Shown: positions 1 through 7,202, counted from the first letter of the stretch. The stretch: DNA of 16,360 bases from Acetobacteraceae bacterium (GCA_027306955.1 DAHUXX010000190.1:1-16360); one strand, 5' to 3'. Numbers and translations: made by a program. The notes: generated by a model from the letters alone, not told the origin.

Positions 1-606
1 GGGCGCGAGGCGACCCATCTGGCGCGCCGCGGCGACGCGGTCGCTGTGGATCAGCACGTCGAAGCGCGCGCGCTGGTCCGCCGGGCGTAGCGCCCAGCCC
101 CAGCGCGCAAGGAAGTTGCGCTCCGAGCCGGGGTCGCCGGCCAGCGCCACCCAGGCGGCGCGGATGAACGGCACGGCCTTGCCGCGCGGCATCGCCTCGG
201 CGCAGCGCTGCAGCGCGCCCTCCTGCACCGGCATGCGCGAAAGGCAGAGGCGCCGCACCGTGGCGTCATCCGGCTCGTTCGCCAGCGCCTCGTCGTAGCG
301 GCGGGCGAGCACGTAGCCGAGCGGCCAGTCCGGGTTGCGCGCCATGAAGGCCGCGATCTCGGCGGCACTCGCCTGGTTCGGCGCCAGCAGCCGGTAGAAG
401 GTGACAAGTTTGACCGCGACCGGGTCGCCGACCGCGCGCGCCGCCTGGGCGGCTGCGCGCCAGTGGTTGGCGCGCACCAGCGCCATCGGGCCCGACCGGG
501 AAGGATTGGGCTGGGAAGGATTGGGCTGGAACGGGCCGGGTTGCGGTGCGGGCTGCGCCAGCGCAGGGCTGGCGAGCAGGAGCAGGAGCGGAAGGATTCG
601 GCGCAT
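1..606 (-). CDS. Lytic murein transglycosylase, N-terminal part (partial at window edge)
   Basis: The frame is open from an ATG at 606 to the window edge, giving 202 residues; the C-terminal catalytic part lies outside. It begins with a clear signal peptide (MRRILPLLLLLASPALAQ), so the product should be exported to the periplasm. A Pro/Gln linker (about residues 19-38) follows, then an Ala-rich helical region with segments such as NHWRAAAQAARAVGDPVAVKL and NPDWPLGYVLARRYDEAL. These resemble the helical U-shaped domain of soluble lytic transglycosylases, which cleave peptidoglycan to anhydromuropeptides. The SLT catalytic domain cannot be seen, so the call rests on the helical repeats and on the position beside dapA and smpB, where such a gene is common in Rhodospirillales. 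The linker contains a perfect 15-bp tandem duplication. It diverges from dapA across 84 bp. Confidence 0.75.
   Translation of the reverse strand, partial: MRRILPLLLLLASPALAQPAPQPGPFQPNPSQPNPSRSGPMALVRANHWRAAAQAARAVGDPVAVKLVTFYRLLAPNQASAAEIAAFMARNPDWPLGYVLARRYDEALANEPDDATVRRLCLSRMPVQEGALQRCAEAMPRGKAVPFIRAAWVALAGDPGSERNFLARWGWALRPADQRARFDVLIHSDRVAAARQMGRLAP
498..527. repeat. Perfect 15-bp tandem duplication inside the transglycosylase linker
   Basis: The unit GGGAAGGATTGGGCT occurs twice head to tail (498-512 and 513-527), with a degenerate third half-copy following. On the minus strand it encodes a repeated Gln-Pro-Asn-Pro-Ser in the linker just after the signal peptide. The unit is a multiple of three, so the frame is kept. 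Confidence 0.9.
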
Positions 607-630
607 GCCTCAGTGTAGCGGCACGCGCGC

Positions 631-659
631 TTGCGGCGTATCCCCCGCGCGCCTAGTTT
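631..659 (+). promoter_or_regulatory. Putative sigma-70-type promoter of dapA
   Basis: TTGCGG at 631-636 and TAGTTT at 654-659 are separated by 17 bp, placing a start site near 666 and leaving a leader of about 25 nt before the dapA start codon. The match to consensus is partial. The only other support is its position in the gap between divergent genes. Confidence 0.4.
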
Positions 660-690
660 CGCGCGCCAGTTCAAGGGAGAGCCGCACGGA

Positions 691-1569
691 ATGTTTAGGG
701 GATCGCTGGTCGCGCTGATCACGCCGATGGGCAAGGATGGCGCGGTGGACGAGAAGGCGTTCGAGCGCTTCGTCGACTGGCAGATCGCGGAAGGCTCGCA
801 CGGCGTGGTGCCCGTGGGCACCACCGGCGAAAGCCCGACACTGTCGCACGAGGAGCACAAGCGCGTCCCCGAGATCGCGGTCGCGGTCGCCAGGGGCCGC
901 GTGCCGGTGATCGCCGGCACCGGATCGAATTCCACCGCCGTGGCGATCGACCTCACGCGCCACGCCAAGGCGGCCGGCGCGGACGCGGCGCTGATCGTGA
1001 CGCCCTACTACAACAAGCCCACGCAGGAAGGGCTTTACCTGCATTTCAAGGCGATCGCGGACGCGGTGGACCTGCCGATCATCATCTACAACATCCCGCC
1101 GCGCAGCGTGGTGGACATGTCGGTGGAGACGATGGCGCGGCTCGCGAAGCACCCGAACATCGTCGGCGTCAAGGACGCCACCGCCAACCTCTCGCGCCCG
1201 CTGCACACGCGCCGCGGCTGCGGGGCGGAGTTCTGCCAGCTTTCGGGCGAGGACCACACGGCGCTGGCCTTTCTCGCGGCGGGCGGCGTCGGCTGCATCT
1301 CCGTCACCGCCAACGTGGCACCCAGGATGCTGAGCACGATGCATGGGACCTGGGCCGGGGGCGACATCAAGGGCGCCATGGCGCTCCAGGACCGGCTGGT
1401 GCCGCTGCACGACGCGCTGTTCGCGGAAACCAGCCCCGCCCCGGTGAAGTACGCAGCAAGCCTGCTCGGCCTCACCTCGGAGCGCTGCCGCCTGCCGCTG
1501 GCGCCGGTCAGCGAGCCGGTGAAGGCGCGGGTGCGCGCGGCGATGACGCAGGCCGGGCTGCTCAACTGA
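691..1569 (+). CDS. dapA: 4-hydroxy-tetrahydrodipicolinate synthase
   Basis: The enzyme condenses pyruvate with L-aspartate semialdehyde, the first committed step toward meso-diaminopimelate and lysine, in the cytosol. The 292-residue length and residue positions match the E. coli enzyme closely: the Schiff-base lysine is K161 in VGVKDAT. The triad and pocket residues T44, T45 (VGTTGES), Y107 (TPYYNKP), Y133 (IIYNIP) and R138 are all present. I chose the ATG at 691 because it follows AAGGGAGA at 673-680 with good spacing and gives the family's usual N-terminus. An in-frame ATG at 631 would add a 20-residue tail and overlaps the likely -35 element. smpB starts 46 bp downstream on the same strand. 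Supply of diaminopimelate fits the neighbouring peptidoglycan-remodelling gene. Confidence 0.97.
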   Translation: MFRGSLVALITPMGKDGAVDEKAFERFVDWQIAEGSHGVVPVGTTGESPTLSHEEHKRVPEIAVAVARGRVPVIAGTGSNSTAVAIDLTRHAKAAGADAALIVTPYYNKPTQEGLYLHFKAIADAVDLPIIIYNIPPRSVVDMSVETMARLAKHPNIVGVKDATANLSRPLHTRRGCGAEFCQLSGEDHTALAFLAAGGVGCISVTANVAPRMLSTMHGTWAGGDIKGAMALQDRLVPLHDALFAETSPAPVKYAASLLGLTSERCRLPLAPVSEPVKARVRAAMTQAGLLN

Positions 1570-1572
1570 GTC

Positions 1573-1592
1573 GCGCGCCCACGCGGGCGCGC
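1573..1592 (+). other. GC-rich hairpin between dapA and smpB
   Basis: GCGCGCCC (1573-1580) and GGGCGCGC (1585-1592) form a perfect 8-bp stem with a 4-nt loop, starting 4 nt after the dapA stop codon. There is no following T-run, so it is not a classical intrinsic terminator. It could stabilise the upstream transcript end or attenuate read-through into smpB. Confidence 0.5.
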
Positions 1593-1615
1593 CGGCGCAG
1601 GCGACGGCGGACGAC

Positions 1616-2089
1616 ATGGCGACGGGCAAGCTGATCAGCCACGGGCTCGCGGCGCAGAACCGCAAGGCCCGGTTCGACTACGCGATTCGCGAGACGGTCG
1701 AGGCCGGCATCGTGCTCAAGGGGCCGGAGGTGAAGAGCCTGCGCCACGGCCGCGCGACGCTGGGCGAGGCCTGGGCCGGCGAGCGCGAGGGCGAGCTGTG
1801 GCTGTTCAACGCCTATATCCCGGAATACCAGGGCGGCGTCCTGTCCCGTTTCGAGCCGCGCGCGCCGCGCAAACTTTTGTTGAAACGCAAAGACATGCGG
1901 CGCCTTATTGGAGCTGTGACGCGGGAGGGCGCGACGTTGGTGCCACTCGACATCCATTTCAACGACCGCGGCCTCGCCAAGGTGCAGTTGGGCCTCGGCG
2001 TCGGGCGCAAGAAGGCGGACAAGCGGGCGGCCATCGCCGAGCGCGACTGGGCGCGCGACAAGGCGCGGCTGATGCGCGAGCGGGGATGA
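1616..2089 (+). CDS. smpB: SsrA-binding protein SmpB
   Basis: SmpB binds the tRNA-like domain of tmRNA and delivers it to stalled ribosomes for trans-translation. The 157-residue product has the family landmarks in order: the N-terminal AQNRKARFDYAI segment, the GIVLKGPEVKSLR strand, NAYIPEY, and the basic C-terminal tail with GRKKADKR and RDWARDKARLMRERG, which enters the ribosomal A site and mRNA channel. Its ATG has only a weak ribosome-binding sequence (GGCGGA). Codons 86-102 (1871-1921) are unusually AT-rich for this gene, including AAA, CTT, TTG, TTG and AAA in a row. No tmRNA gene is visible in the window. It lies 46 bp after dapA on the same strand, with a GC-rich hairpin in the gap, and may be co-transcribed with it. 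Confidence 0.97.
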   Translation: MATGKLISHGLAAQNRKARFDYAIRETVEAGIVLKGPEVKSLRHGRATLGEAWAGEREGELWLFNAYIPEYQGGVLSRFEPRAPRKLLLKRKDMRRLIGAVTREGATLVPLDIHFNDRGLAKVQLGLGVGRKKADKRAAIAERDWARDKARLMRERG

Positions 2090-2143
2090 CGCGTCGCGCG
2101 CGGCCCGTTATGGTTCTGCGCTGAACATTTCACTGGTGGAACG

Positions 2144-2539
2144 ATGGACGACATCAAGACGGTGTGGGCGCCGCGCGCGCTGGGCCTGCTGCGGATCATC
2201 GCGGGGCTGCTGTTCCTGGAGCACGGGCTGATCAAGGTGTTCGCGTATCCCGCCGGTCCCGGCTTCTTCCACCTGCCGCCGCTCATCGAGCTCGCGGGGC
2301 TGATCGAGGTGATCGGCGGGGTGCTGGTGGCGGTGGGGCTGTTCACCCGGGTGGCGGCGTTCATCATGTCGGGCGAGATGGCGGTGGCCTATTTCATGAT
2401 GGCGGCGCCGCACGGCTTCCTGCCGCTGGCCAATCGTGGCGAGCCGATCATTCTGTACTGCTTCATCTTCCTCTACCTCGCCGCCACCGGCGCGGGGCCG
2501 TGGAGCGTGGACGCGCTGCGAGCGGGGAAACCCGGCTAG
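2144..2539 (+). CDS. DoxX family inner-membrane protein
   Basis: A 131-residue hydrophobic protein of the DoxX/DoxD-like family. The four expected membrane segments are at about residues 12-33 (LGLLRIIAGLLFLEHGLIKVF), 47-67, 70-88 and 101-117. The conserved LRIIAGLLFLEHGLIKVF entry and the ELAGLIEVIGGVLVAVGLFTR helix are typical of the family. Members are linked to quinone or thiosulfate oxidation in archaea and to redox stress complexes in actinobacteria, but the role here cannot be told from the sequence. The start at 2144 follows GGTGGA at 2134-2139. The gene lies 54 bp after smpB. Its TAG stop (2537-2539) interlocks with the stop of the convergent uracil-DNA glycosylase gene through a shared CTAG. 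Confidence 0.9.
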   Translation: MDDIKTVWAPRALGLLRIIAGLLFLEHGLIKVFAYPAGPGFFHLPPLIELAGLIEVIGGVLVAVGLFTRVAAFIMSGEMAVAYFMMAAPHGFLPLANRGEPIILYCFIFLYLAATGAGPWSVDALRAGKPG

Positions 2540-3165
2540 CGCAGGCGCGCCTGGACCGAGGCGAGCACGGCGTCGAACATCGCCTCGGTCAGCACGCCGG
2601 TGTTCATGTTGTAGCGTGAGACGTGATAGCTGTCGGCGAGCACGCGCCCGTCCGACAGGTCGTGCAGCGCGCCGTGGCGGAAGACGGCATGCGCGGCGCG
2701 CAGGCCGAGTGCCCGCAGCACCGCGTCGTGCGCGATGCGCCCGAGGGCGAGGACGACGCGCAGCCGCGCCAGCCCGGCAAGCTCGGATTTGAGGAAGTCG
2801 TTGCAGGCGCGGATCTCGGGCGGCAGCGGCTTGTTCTGCGGCGGCACACAGCGCACCGCGTTGACCACGCGGACATCGAGCCGCATGGCGTCGTCGGGTT
2901 GCGCGGTGTAGCGCCCGTGCGCCAGCCCCGCCTTGAGCAGCGCGCCGTAGAGCGTGACGCCGGCGCCATCGCCGTGGAACGGCCGGCCGGTGCGGTTGGC
3001 ACCGCGCAGCCCCGGCGCGAGGCCGACGATGAGCAGCCGGGCGTCCGTGGGCCCGAGGCTCGGCACCGGCGCGTTGAACCAGGCGGGATTGGCCTTCCGG
3101 TTGGCGGCGCGGAAGGCGGCGAGCCGCGGGCAGAGGGCGCAGTCGCGCCCCGGCGCGAGGATCAC
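2536..3165 (-). CDS. Uracil-DNA glycosylase, family 5 (UdgB type)
   Basis: The enzyme removes uracil (and often other deaminated bases) from DNA to start base-excision repair. Four cysteines at C9, C12, C106 and C121 match the 4Fe-4S ligands of family 4/5 enzymes. Motif 1 reads GLAPG (residues 48-52) followed by RGANRTGRPFHGDG. This lacks the acidic residue of family 4 (GEAPG) and is the family 5 form. Motif 2 is HVSRYN at 181-186, also family 5. I place the start at the GTG at 3165, 10 nt after the stop of the NYN gene, which gives 209 residues; the longer open frame upstream runs inside the neighbour and has no homologous look. It is probably co-transcribed with the NYN gene. Its TAG stop shares CTAG (2536-2539) with the convergent DoxX gene. 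Confidence 0.93.
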   Translation of the reverse strand: MILAPGRDCALCPRLAAFRAANRKANPAWFNAPVPSLGPTDARLLIVGLAPGLRGANRTGRPFHGDGAGVTLYGALLKAGLAHGRYTAQPDDAMRLDVRVVNAVRCVPPQNKPLPPEIRACNDFLKSELAGLARLRVVLALGRIAHDAVLRALGLRAAHAVFRHGALHDLSDGRVLADSYHVSRYNMNTGVLTEAMFDAVLASVQARLR

Positions 3166-3175
3166 GGTTCCGCGA

Positions 3176-3775
3176 TCACGCGTCGGTCGGGTCGGCGTAG
3201 GGCTCCGCTGGCGTGGCGCGCGGGGCGCGGGCCGGGCGCGGCTCCATCTGGCGGCGGGTGAACTCCTGCCCGATCTCGGCCAGTTCCAGGAACTGGTCGG
3301 CCTGGCGGCGCAGCTCGTCGGCGACCATCGGCGGCGAGGTCTTGATCGAGGACACGACCGAGACGCGCACGCCACGCCGCTGCACCGCCTCAACCAGGCG
3401 GCGGAAATCGGAATCGCCGGAGAACAGCACCGCGTGGTCGATCTTGGGCGACAGCTCCAGCATGTCGATCGCCAGCTCGATATCCAAGTTGCCCTTCACG
3501 CGCCGGCGGCCCGTCGCATCCGTGAACTCGCGGGCGGGCTTGGTGACCAGCGTGTAGCCGTTGTAGGCGAGCCAGTCGGTGAGCGGCTTCAGCGGCGAAT
3601 ACTCCTCCGTCTCCAGCACCGCCGCGTAGTAGTACGCGCGCAGCACATCGGTCTGCTTGCGGAAGAAGGTGAGGAGGTTGCGGTAGTCGACGTCGAAGCC
3701 GAGATTGCGGCTGGCCGAGTAGAGATTGGCACCGTCAATAAAGAGCGCCGTGCGCTCGTTGGGTGAGAAATGCAT
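3176..3775 (-). CDS. NYN domain (LabA/DUF88-type) putative nuclease
   Basis: A 199-residue protein of the LabA-like NYN group within the PIN/FLAP nuclease fold, whose members bind a metal ion and are thought to cut RNA. The acidic residues expected at the active site are visible: D14 in ALFIDGANLY, D98 and D104 in KGNLDIELAIDML, and D121/D123 in LFSGDSDFRRL. The C-terminal 30 residues are a Pro/Ala/Arg-rich tail. I chose the ATG at 3775 because the protein then begins MHFSPNERTALFIDG, the usual family start, and because a good promoter lies at 3807-3834, inside what would be the longer reading from 3859. It lies 10 nt upstream of the uracil-DNA glycosylase, probably in one operon. The actual substrate is unknown. 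Confidence 0.9.
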   Translation of the reverse strand: MHFSPNERTALFIDGANLYSASRNLGFDVDYRNLLTFFRKQTDVLRAYYYAAVLETEEYSPLKPLTDWLAYNGYTLVTKPAREFTDATGRRRVKGNLDIELAIDMLELSPKIDHAVLFSGDSDFRRLVEAVQRRGVRVSVVSSIKTSPPMVADELRRQADQFLELAEIGQEFTRRQMEPRPARAPRATPAEPYADPTDA

Positions 3776-3806
3776 TCCCGCGCGTCCGTGGTTGAAAGAG
3801 CGGCGG

Positions 3807-3834
3807 AGCATAGGCACCGCCGATGGCGATGCAA
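3807..3834 (-). promoter_or_regulatory. Putative sigma-70 promoter of the NYN-UDG operon
   Basis: On the minus strand TTGCAT (3834-3829) and TATGCT (3812-3807) are separated by 16 bp, predicting a start site near 3800 and a 25-nt leader before the ATG at 3775. The -10 element is one of the better ones in the window, and TTGCAT recurs in the candidate rpoZ promoter. Confidence 0.5.
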
Positions 3835-3876
3835 TGGGCCGCGACGCGTGCGGATGCAACGCTTCGTGAGGGTGGC

Positions 3877-4410
3877 ATGATCCTCATCGGGATCGGCGCC
3901 AACCTGCCGGGGCCGCACGGTGAGGCGCCGCTGGCAATGGTCCGCGCGGCGGTGGCGGCGCTCGCGGGGATTGCGGGGCTGCGCCTCGTCGCGGTCTCCG
4001 GTGTCTGGGAAAGCGCGCCCGTGCTGCCCCCCGGCGAGCCACCATTGGGCCAGCCGCCATCGGGCCAGCCGCGCTACGTCAACGCCGTGGCGCGGCTGGA
4101 AGGCCTGTCGGGAGGCCCGGAGGCGGACCCCGCCTGGCTGCTGGCACGGCTGCACGCGATCGAGGCGCAGGCCGGGCGGGTGCGTGGCGCGCGCAACGCG
4201 GCCCGCCCGCTCGACCTGGACATCCTGGACATGGACGGTCTGGTGCGCGCCTCTCCGGACCCGGTGCTGCCGCATCCGCGCATGGCGGCGCGCGCCTTCG
4301 TTCTGCGCCCCCTCGCGGAGGTGGCGCCGGAATGGCGGCATCCGGTGACGGGGACGGGAATTCGCGAGCTGCTGCAGGGTGTGGCTGCGCAGGACGCAGC
4401 CCGGATCTGA
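3877..4410 (+). CDS. folK: 6-hydroxymethyl-7,8-dihydropterin pyrophosphokinase
   Basis: HPPK transfers pyrophosphate from ATP to hydroxymethyl-dihydropterin in tetrahydrofolate synthesis. The 177-residue product shows the N-terminal MILIGIGANLPGP strand, YVNAVARLE, the Mg-binding RPLDLDIL with D113 and D115, and the closing LPHPRMAARAFVLRPLAEVAP. The ATG at 3877 follows GAGGGTGG at 3869-3876, and its N-terminus matches the family; an in-frame ATG at 3823 would add an unlikely 18-residue leader. Loop residues 55-64 contain a duplicated Pro-Pro-x-Gly-Gln caused by a 15-bp tandem duplication, in the flexible loop before YVNAV. It is the first gene of the folK-rpoZ-Rsh block. A small hairpin (4383-4401) lies inside its last codons. 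Confidence 0.96.
   Translation: MILIGIGANLPGPHGEAPLAMVRAAVAALAGIAGLRLVAVSGVWESAPVLPPGEPPLGQPPSGQPRYVNAVARLEGLSGGPEADPAWLLARLHAIEAQAGRVRGARNAARPLDLDILDMDGLVRASPDPVLPHPRMAARAFVLRPLAEVAPEWRHPVTGTGIRELLQGVAAQDAARI
4039..4068. repeat. 15-bp tandem duplication in folK (2 mismatches)
   Basis: CCACCATTGGGCCAG (4039-4053) is followed by CCGCCATCGGGCCAG (4054-4068), encoding PPLGQ then PPSGQ. The copies differ at two positions, so the event is older than the perfect duplications elsewhere in the window. It lies in a surface loop before the conserved YVNAV strand. Confidence 0.85.
4383..4401 (+). terminator. Weak terminator-like hairpin at the 3' end of folK
   Basis: GGCTGCG (4383-4389) and CGCAGCC (4395-4401) form a 7-bp stem with a 5-nt loop inside the last folK codons. 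Only a short TTT (4415-4417) follows at a distance, so termination would be partial at best. Confidence 0.25.
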
Positions 4411-4420
4411 GCGATTTGCC

Positions 4421-4449
4421 TTGCATCCGGGCGGGCCGGAGCCTATGTG
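4421..4449 (+). promoter_or_regulatory. Putative promoter of rpoZ-rsh
   Basis: TTGCAT (4421-4426) and TATGTG (4444-4449) are spaced by 17 bp in the 78-bp gap between folK and rpoZ, giving a leader of about 30 nt. The -35 hexamer is identical to the one proposed for the NYN-UDG operon. The fit to consensus is modest. Confidence 0.35.
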
Positions 4450-4488
4450 TCCGCTCTTACCCCTTGATTTTGCTATGGAGGACGCCGC

Positions 4489-4887
4489 ATGGCGCGCGTG
4501 ACGGTCGAGGATTGCGTGGAGCGGGTGCCGAACCGCTTCGAGCTGGTGCTGTTCGCGGCGCAGCGGGCCCGCAACATTTCCCGCGGCGAGGAGCTGACGA
4601 TCGACCGCGACAACGACAAGAACCCCGTCGTCGCGCTGCGCGAGATCGCGGACGGCACGCTGCCGATGGAGAAGCTCGAGGGCGACCTGCTGAAGTCGCT
4701 GTCGCGCGCCCCGGAGCCGGAGCCCGCGGACGAGGAGGTGATGGACCTCATCCCGACCGACCAGAACATTTTCGGCCTGCAGGATCTCTCGGCCGAGGAA
4801 GAGGCCGCCGCGATTCCGCCCGAGGAAATGACCGCCGAGGACATCGAGGCGGCCATCGCCGCCGAGCTGGGCGGCGGCCGGCGCTGA
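4489..4887 (+). CDS. rpoZ: DNA-directed RNA polymerase omega subunit
   Basis: Omega helps assemble RNA polymerase by holding the beta-prime subunit, and in many proteobacteria forms part of a ppGpp-binding site. The 132-residue product starts MARVTVEDCVERVPNRFELV and continues with the signature AAQRARNISRGEE and NPVVALREIADGTL. An acidic, Ala/Glu-rich C-terminal half (about residues 70-132) follows, as in many alphaproteobacterial omegas. TATGGAGGA at 4474-4482 is a strong ribosome-binding site. It lies 19 bp upstream of the bifunctional Rsh gene. This widespread pairing places the alarmone synthase next to a subunit of its target enzyme. Confidence 0.97.
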   Translation: MARVTVEDCVERVPNRFELVLFAAQRARNISRGEELTIDRDNDKNPVVALREIADGTLPMEKLEGDLLKSLSRAPEPEPADEEVMDLIPTDQNIFGLQDLSAEEEAAAIPPEEMTAEDIEAAIAAELGGGRR

Positions 4888-4906
4888 CGGACGCCGGGAG
4901 CAACGC

Positions 4907-7195
4907 ATGCAGGGGCGCGGCAATGACGGCTGGCGCGCCCCGGAGCTGCGGCTTCCCGACGGGGTGACGACAGCCGGGGCGGCGACACCGGCGGCACCGG
5001 TCGCCGAAATCGCCCGCCCTGCCCTCGTCGCACCGCTGCTCGCGGCGGTGCGTGGCTACGACCCCAACGCCGACGTCGCGCTGGTCGAGCAGGCCTACGA
5101 GCTCGCCGCGCGCGCGCACGCCGGGCAGCAGCGCGACAGCGGCGAGCCCTACATCACGCATCCCGTGGCCGTGGCGACGATCCTCGCCGGCTACCGGCTC
5201 GACGTCGGCTCGCTGATCACCGCCATCCTGCACGACACGATCGAGGACACGCCGGTCACGCGCGCGGAGATCGCGCGACGCTTCGGCGAGGAGATCGCGG
5301 GCCTGGTCGACGGGGTCACCAAGCTCACCAGGCTGGAGCTGCAATCCGACCGGACCAAGCAGGCGGAGAATTTCCGCAAGCTGGTGCTCGCCCTCTCGCG
5401 CGACATCCGCGTGCTGCTGGTCAAGCTCGCGGACCGGCTGCACAACATGCGCACGCTCGGATCCATTCCTGGTTCGGAACGGCGCCAGCGCATCGCGCGA
5501 GAGACGATGGACATCTATGCGCCCCTCGCCGACCGCATCGGCATGGACGCTATGAAGACGGAGCTGCAGAACCTCGCGTTCGCGCAGCTCGAGCCGGACG
5601 CCCATGAGACGATCACGGCGCGGCTCAACTTCCTGCGCGGCCAGGGGGCGGACGTGATCGAGCGCATGCGCGGCGAACTCGCGCGCATCTGCCGCGAGTC
5701 CGGCGTCGACGTGGTCGAGGTCACGGGGCGCGAGAAATCCCCCTACTCCGTCTGGGAGAAGATGAAGCGGCGCAACGTGGAGTTCGAGCAGCTCTCGGAC
5801 ATCATGGCGTTTCGCATCGTCGTGCCGACGCGCGAGGCCTGCTACGCCGCCCTGGGCGCGGTGCACGCGGCCTATCCCGTCACCGCGGGGCGGTTCAAGG
5901 ACTACATCTCCACGCCCAAGGCGAACGGCTATCAGAGCCTGCACACGGGCGTCGCCCTGCGCGCGCCGCGCAACCAGAAGATCGAGATCCAGATCCGCAC
6001 GCCTGAGATGCACGCGGTGGCGGACAATGGCGTCGCCGCGCACTGGCACTACAAGGGCGGCGGGCGGGCCGGTTCAGAGGGCGACGAGATCGGGCGCTTC
6101 CGCTGGGTGCAGGACCTGCTCGAGATCCTGGAGAACTCCAGCGCCGACGAGTTCCTCGAGAACACCAAGCTCGAGCTCTACCAGGACCAGGTATTCTGCT
6201 TCACGCCGAAGGGCCAGCTGATCCAGCTGCCGCGTGGCGCCACACCGGTGGATTTCGCCTACGCCGTGCACTCGCAGGTGGGCGACACCTGCGTGGGGGC
6301 GAAGGTCAACGGCAAGCTGATGCCGCTGCGCCACGTGCTGCAGAACGGCGACCAGGTCGAGATCATGACCTCGCGCGGCGGCACGCCCTCCGCGCAATGG
6401 GAACGCTTCGTCGTCACCGGCAAGGCGCGCGCGCGTATCCGCCGCTTCCTCCAGCAGCAGCAGCGCGAGGCGAACCGCGATGCCGGGCGCACGGCGCTCA
6501 TCAAGGCGTTCCGCGCCGACGGGCTCGACGGCTCGGAGAAGGTGCTCGAGGGTGCGCTGAAGACTCTGAAGCTCGCGAGCCTCGACGAGTTGCTGATCGC
6601 GGTCGGCACCGGGCATCTCGGCGCCAGGGACGTGGTCGCCGCCGCCTACCCGGAGCTGCGGGTCGCCGCGCGCGCGCAGCACATGCTGCCCAGCCTGCCG
6701 GCGCGCGCCAGGCCGCAGACGAGCGGCAACACGCTGCCGATCACCGGCCTCGTGCCGGGCCTGGCGATCAAGTACGCCGGCTGCTGCCACCCGGTGCCGG
6801 GCGACCCGATCGTCGGCATCGTCACCACCGGCAAGGGGGTCACGATCCACGCGCGCGACTGCCCGACGCTGGAGACCTTCGCGCCGACACCGGAACGTTT
6901 CATCGATGTCGACTGGGAGCCGGGCGCGCGGCTGCCGACGCCGGCGAAGGGCGAGGGCTTCACCGGGCGGCTCTCGGTTATCGCGGACAACGCGCCGACC
7001 TCGATCGCCTCCGTCACCAACGCGATCGCCAAGCAGGACGCGGCGGTGGCGAGCCTGCGCGTGGTGAACCGCCAGGCGGATTTCTTCGAAATGCTGGTCG
7101 ATGTGGAGGTGCGCGACCTGCAGCAGCTCGCGGCCGTGATGGCGAGCCTGCGCGCGGCCTCCCATGTGCACGAGGTGGACCGCGCCCGCGGCTGA
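4907..7195 (+). CDS. Bifunctional (p)ppGpp synthetase/hydrolase (Rsh)
   Basis: A single long Rsh that makes and degrades the alarmone (p)ppGpp. Domains in order: an HD hydrolase (about residues 60-210) with intact H71, H85, HDTIED at 109-114 and D176; and the synthetase (about 265-375) with SDIMAFRIV, RFKDYI at 329-334 and PKANGYQSLHT. A TGS domain (about 428-490) follows, then a Cys-rich zinc-finger-like segment with GCCHPVPGDPI (about 624-635) and a C-terminal ACT/RRM domain (about 685-755). The RxKD form at 329-332 is the signature of bifunctional Rel/SpoT enzymes, in contrast to the ExDD of synthetase-only RelA, so both activities are predicted. At 762 residues it is slightly long because of a Pro/Ala-rich 40-residue N-terminal extension. 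GGGAG at 4896-4900 supports the start. Confidence 0.97.
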   Translation: MQGRGNDGWRAPELRLPDGVTTAGAATPAAPVAEIARPALVAPLLAAVRGYDPNADVALVEQAYELAARAHAGQQRDSGEPYITHPVAVATILAGYRLDVGSLITAILHDTIEDTPVTRAEIARRFGEEIAGLVDGVTKLTRLELQSDRTKQAENFRKLVLALSRDIRVLLVKLADRLHNMRTLGSIPGSERRQRIARETMDIYAPLADRIGMDAMKTELQNLAFAQLEPDAHETITARLNFLRGQGADVIERMRGELARICRESGVDVVEVTGREKSPYSVWEKMKRRNVEFEQLSDIMAFRIVVPTREACYAALGAVHAAYPVTAGRFKDYISTPKANGYQSLHTGVALRAPRNQKIEIQIRTPEMHAVADNGVAAHWHYKGGGRAGSEGDEIGRFRWVQDLLEILENSSADEFLENTKLELYQDQVFCFTPKGQLIQLPRGATPVDFAYAVHSQVGDTCVGAKVNGKLMPLRHVLQNGDQVEIMTSRGGTPSAQWERFVVTGKARARIRRFLQQQQREANRDAGRTALIKAFRADGLDGSEKVLEGALKTLKLASLDELLIAVGTGHLGARDVVAAAYPELRVAARAQHMLPSLPARARPQTSGNTLPITGLVPGLAIKYAGCCHPVPGDPIVGIVTTGKGVTIHARDCPTLETFAPTPERFIDVDWEPGARLPTPAKGEGFTGRLSVIADNAPTSIASVTNAIAKQDAAVASLRVVNRQADFFEMLVDVEVRDLQQLAAVMASLRAASHVHEVDRARG

Positions 7196-7202
7196 GCCGC
7201 GG
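7186..7202 (+). other. Hairpin with the Rsh stop codon as its loop
   Basis: CCGCGGC (7186-7192) and GCCGCGG (7196-7202) form a perfect 7-bp GC stem whose 3-nt loop is exactly the TGA stop codon (7193-7195). No T-run follows, so it is not a standard terminator. It might protect the transcript end or separate expression of the next gene. Confidence 0.6.

Noticed and set aside
2086..2124. 12-codon ORF overlapping the smpB stop as ATGA
   Set aside because: It is very short, has no ribosome-binding site of its own and no recognisable peptide; probably chance.
3776..3859. Upstream ATG at 3859 as start of the NYN protein
   Set aside because: It would place the promoter-like elements 3834-3807 inside the coding region and add 28 residues not seen in the family. 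The ATG at 3775 gives the canonical N-terminus.
5191..5724. Antisense open frames inside the Rsh gene
   Set aside because: They are shadows of a highly conserved coding region with Ser/Arg-rich meaningless translations.
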